Positions 61,450-64,000 of a stretch of DNA of 64,000 nt are shown one piece after another. The notes beneath the pieces are model-generated. The model was not told the origin of the DNA. It did not search any database and saw only the letters and a list, made by a program, of their open reading frames with translations. How positions within the stretch are numbered: position 1 is the first letter of the stretch; each line of letters opens with the position of its first letter. The position numbers and the translations under genes were made by a program. Location: contig NC_060257.1 of the NCBI RefSeq assembly GCF_921293095.1, positions 58,874,968 to 58,938,967 of the forward strand, written 5' to 3'. The stretch is from Ischnura elegans. Taxonomy: Eukaryota > Arthropoda > Insecta > Odonata > Coenagrionidae.

Positions 61450-64000
61450 GGGGGGATTTTTGCACGTGGTACTGAATATGTTTCAAGTTATCAGTGTGGA
61501 TTTTAAAGTTTAATTAATTTATGCTGTAATCATTAATTTAATGTCTTACACTTGTGGGAAAATGACACGACTTACGCTACTAGGAAATCTGTTTGCCTCG
61601 TTCATAATTTTTTTAAAGTGTCAAATGTGATAGCGTTTTTTCGATTCGTCGCTCAATGCAGCAAGTCAGGGAACAATGTTCCTCAAGAGGAGGTAAACAT
61701 GCATCATGTCAGCAGTACGGCGAGGGCTCGAAGCAGTCAGTTTCTGGTGGCCAGTGAAGGAAATTTCAACGCCCTGATGACTGACTTTACTACAGGGGGA
61801 GATTTTGATCATGATTTCATCCCTTGTGGTTTCTATGCAGTGTACCTTAAACTGGGCCTTGCAAACTCTCGGTAGCACTATTCTGATCGTTTTAGGCAGT
61901 CACAAAATTTTTGGATGGATAGAAAAGACCACCGTTATCCTTGAATAAAATTAATGTTCAATCCCTCTTTCCAGAATTTATAGCCTTTTTGCATGGTTCA
62001 CAATGCAACACTTTTTAGCCTTTACCACGAATCCTGCGATGTACTCCACGACCTTCTTAAATAGTCTTCTTAAAAAAAACATTCCTGCTGCTGTTGTCCA
62101 CAGGGTGGTGGACATATCGTTGTTTGGTTCCTTAAAGTCGCACATTTTACATCTCAATGAGCACGCATTTAACGGACCTATGAAGAATAATTGCTGCAGA
62201 GTACTTGCATGCTAGAGTATATCACACTATCAATAAAAGAAATAGATCTAATCCAGAGCACAGATCCGTATTCAACCGAATGGCCATTTTCAAGCATTTA
62301 TGAATTACACATTATGGACTCTGATTCAATATTTTAATGACTTTTATCTGCCTTGTTTGGAATTAAATAAATAAAACAAATGCCATCACCCAGTGACCCA
62401 CCATCTCATGATCATCTTGACCCATGACTGCATCAACATATGCTCATAAGTGCTGAATTATGTGATTTTGTGAACACTGGGAAATTGGTTAAACCTCGCC
62501 CATAAATTATTACTCAAGGTGTCTAAACTCGTGGACCTATTGAAACTAATGACTGGTTTGAAACGATTGATTAGAATTGGTGAAATATTCGGTGATGGAA
62601 GTAATTGGCCGAAATCTCAGTCGGTTGAATAAAGTTTACCGTGGGTCTTTCCAAGTTTTTTATTTTATTGTGTGATCTTCTAGTAGCGCCCCTGGTAGCT
62701 GCCATGAAGCTAAGCCTGTTACGATTGTACTTCCATCTTGTTGATTCAAATTAAAGTTTAAATTGTGTGGAATTTTTTGCTTTTCTGAACGCTGTGGCTG
62801 ATGACTTGGCGATTGTGCTTGTTTTTTGGTATTTTTTACAAAATATGTGAAAATACAACTTTGTTCCAATCCAATACAATCAATGATTTGCAAATTCTTG
62901 GGGAATGTTGGTTGAATAAAATTTTGTAGGCGTGAATGGTGAAATAGGCGATAGAGATTTGACTTCCTCAGAGATTAATCTAAGATTTGTGAAACTTGGC
63001 CTCGAATGTTTTAAACGAGGTTGCTACATTTGATTTACATATATATGCAGATCGTAAGTGCGTACCTCGGGAACTTTACGTGTTTTTACTCAAAAGTACC
63101 TTGCATTCAACATATACTAATTTACATTTAATTATAAGCGTGATGTTCATATTAAAATTGCGAGAAAATGTTACAATTTTTTATTAATGGCTGCCGGCCA
63201 ATATGAATAGCTCAGACAAGTAGCAAGAAATTTCTCTCGGCGGGGCTGATAGTTTAGAACAAGGCAGCTATCCCCTTTGAATAGGCCCCTTTATTCAGTA
63301 ATTAACCACGTATAGTTGAAAAATGCCTTTTAAAAAGGAATAAGTTTTCATTAAAATGATCATACGCTATCTCAATTTTAGTTTAGTCCGTCGTACACAA
63401 TATTATTGGTAAAGCTTGACCGATTTCGGGGGTTGCTTGAATCCCTGTAGCACCCTCCCCATCTTCGTGTCTGACAATCTTTCGATGTCTCGTAGCTGCC
63501 TAGGATGGAATGGCCAAAAATTTTTTGTGAATTTTTAGGCATTTACAAAATGCATAAATTAATTACAAACATTTAATCCATGTTCCTGATGCATTTCAAA
63601 GGAAGGAAGAACTAAATGATGTTACTGATGACCCAGGGTTTGCAAAGTTTTTCCAGAAGAAGTCCATTTCCTTGGTAAGAAGTAATTAAACAAGGTTTAT
63701 GGAATGACAGCGTGCATTTTAGAGGCCAAGGAAAATCCCAAAAACTCGTTGAATGAAATGGAACTATGACGTACATGGTTCTGTCATCATCGTGGTCAAG
63801 CATAGCACAAAGCTCGGATTGTTTTTATGAATAAGTGTGCAGCATAACTATATCTATATTTTTTTATCCTGTATATTAGTGACCTTAGAAAAATCAAGCG
63901 CATGACTCACGTCACAATAATTATGTCCGTATACCACCACCTAATTTTAATTTCCGGGGCACACTTTACTCAACTTGGCAACGTGGCCATTTTGGCTAAA
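61450..64000. other. Terminal stretch without recognised genes
   Basis: Two small plus-strand frames (61552-61875 and 62003-62215) and several minus frames show no domain, signal peptide or repeat family I can name. The DNA is AT-rich throughout. Confidence 0.4.

Noticed and set aside
61552-61875. 107-aa plus frame
   Set aside because: No recognisable motif on either strand, no clear splice or start context. Kept as unassigned DNA.
1-64000. LTR retrotransposon, endogenous virus or Polinton remains
   Set aside because: I looked for gag, protease, integrase, capsid or paired long terminal repeats and found none I could support.

Overview
This is AT-rich, repeat-laden eukaryotic DNA, most likely from an arthropod. 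The evidence is spliced genes with kilobase introns, short AT-rich 3' ends with AATAAA signals, many mariner, hAT-type and piggyBac-type elements, LINE remnants and Penelope-like or retrozyme-like inverted repeats. The only host genes I could build are a family I recognise as arthropod-type DUF4773-like secreted proteins. There is no tRNA, rRNA, CRISPR array or bacterial-style operon.

The backbone of the window is a head-to-tail cluster of four paralogous, spliced genes, all on the minus strand. Gene A has exons between 3965 and 5754 (144 aa), gene B between 9952 and 16763 (194 aa), gene C between 22102 and 29914 (245 aa) and gene D between 38554 and 56522 (638 aa). None shows up as one long ORF. 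Each was assembled from a signal-peptide exon, a Cys-rich exon, an exon of exactly 93 nt in A, B and C, and a terminal exon, joined at matching phase-1 GT-AG sites. All share a core of the form C-x-C-x4-C-x-C-C, then Cys, then PPP-x-C, then three more Cys, the last in a D/G-C-[MV]-[RE]-x-G motif. Gene A lacks two of the ten cysteines. Gene D has lost one intron, has an extra phase-0 intron, and carries a tail of about 445 residues that is acidic and then Ser/Thr/Lys-rich. Tail length rises along the cluster (A < B < C < D).

Layout: 1-1242 is the 3' part of a LINE ORF2 with RNase H. 1.7-3.8 kb is a nest of hAT MITE, palindromic MITE and mariner with a tRNA-derived SINE inside it. 3.9-7.5 kb is gene A with a probable 5' non-coding exon and TATA box. 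7.5-9.9 kb is a repeat-bearing spacer. 9.9-18.2 kb is gene B, whose introns hold a mariner carrying a hammerhead-like inverted-repeat element. 18.6-22 kb is foldback and minisatellite DNA plus a duplicated gene C 3' end. 22-31.5 kb is gene C, with a piggyBac-type element enclosing a Helitron-type helicase fragment, LINE scraps and MITEs in or near its introns. 31.5-38.3 kb is a spacer with inverted-repeat elements. 38.5-57 kb is gene D. 57-64 kb is LINE and mariner debris with no recognisable host gene.

The four genes probably arose by tandem duplication and encode small disulfide-stabilised extracellular proteins. Their biochemical role is unknown. A second theme is at least seven inverted-repeat or fragment loci carrying a CUGANGA / hairpin / GAAA arrangement close to a hammerhead ribozyme, as known for Penelope-like elements and retrozymes.
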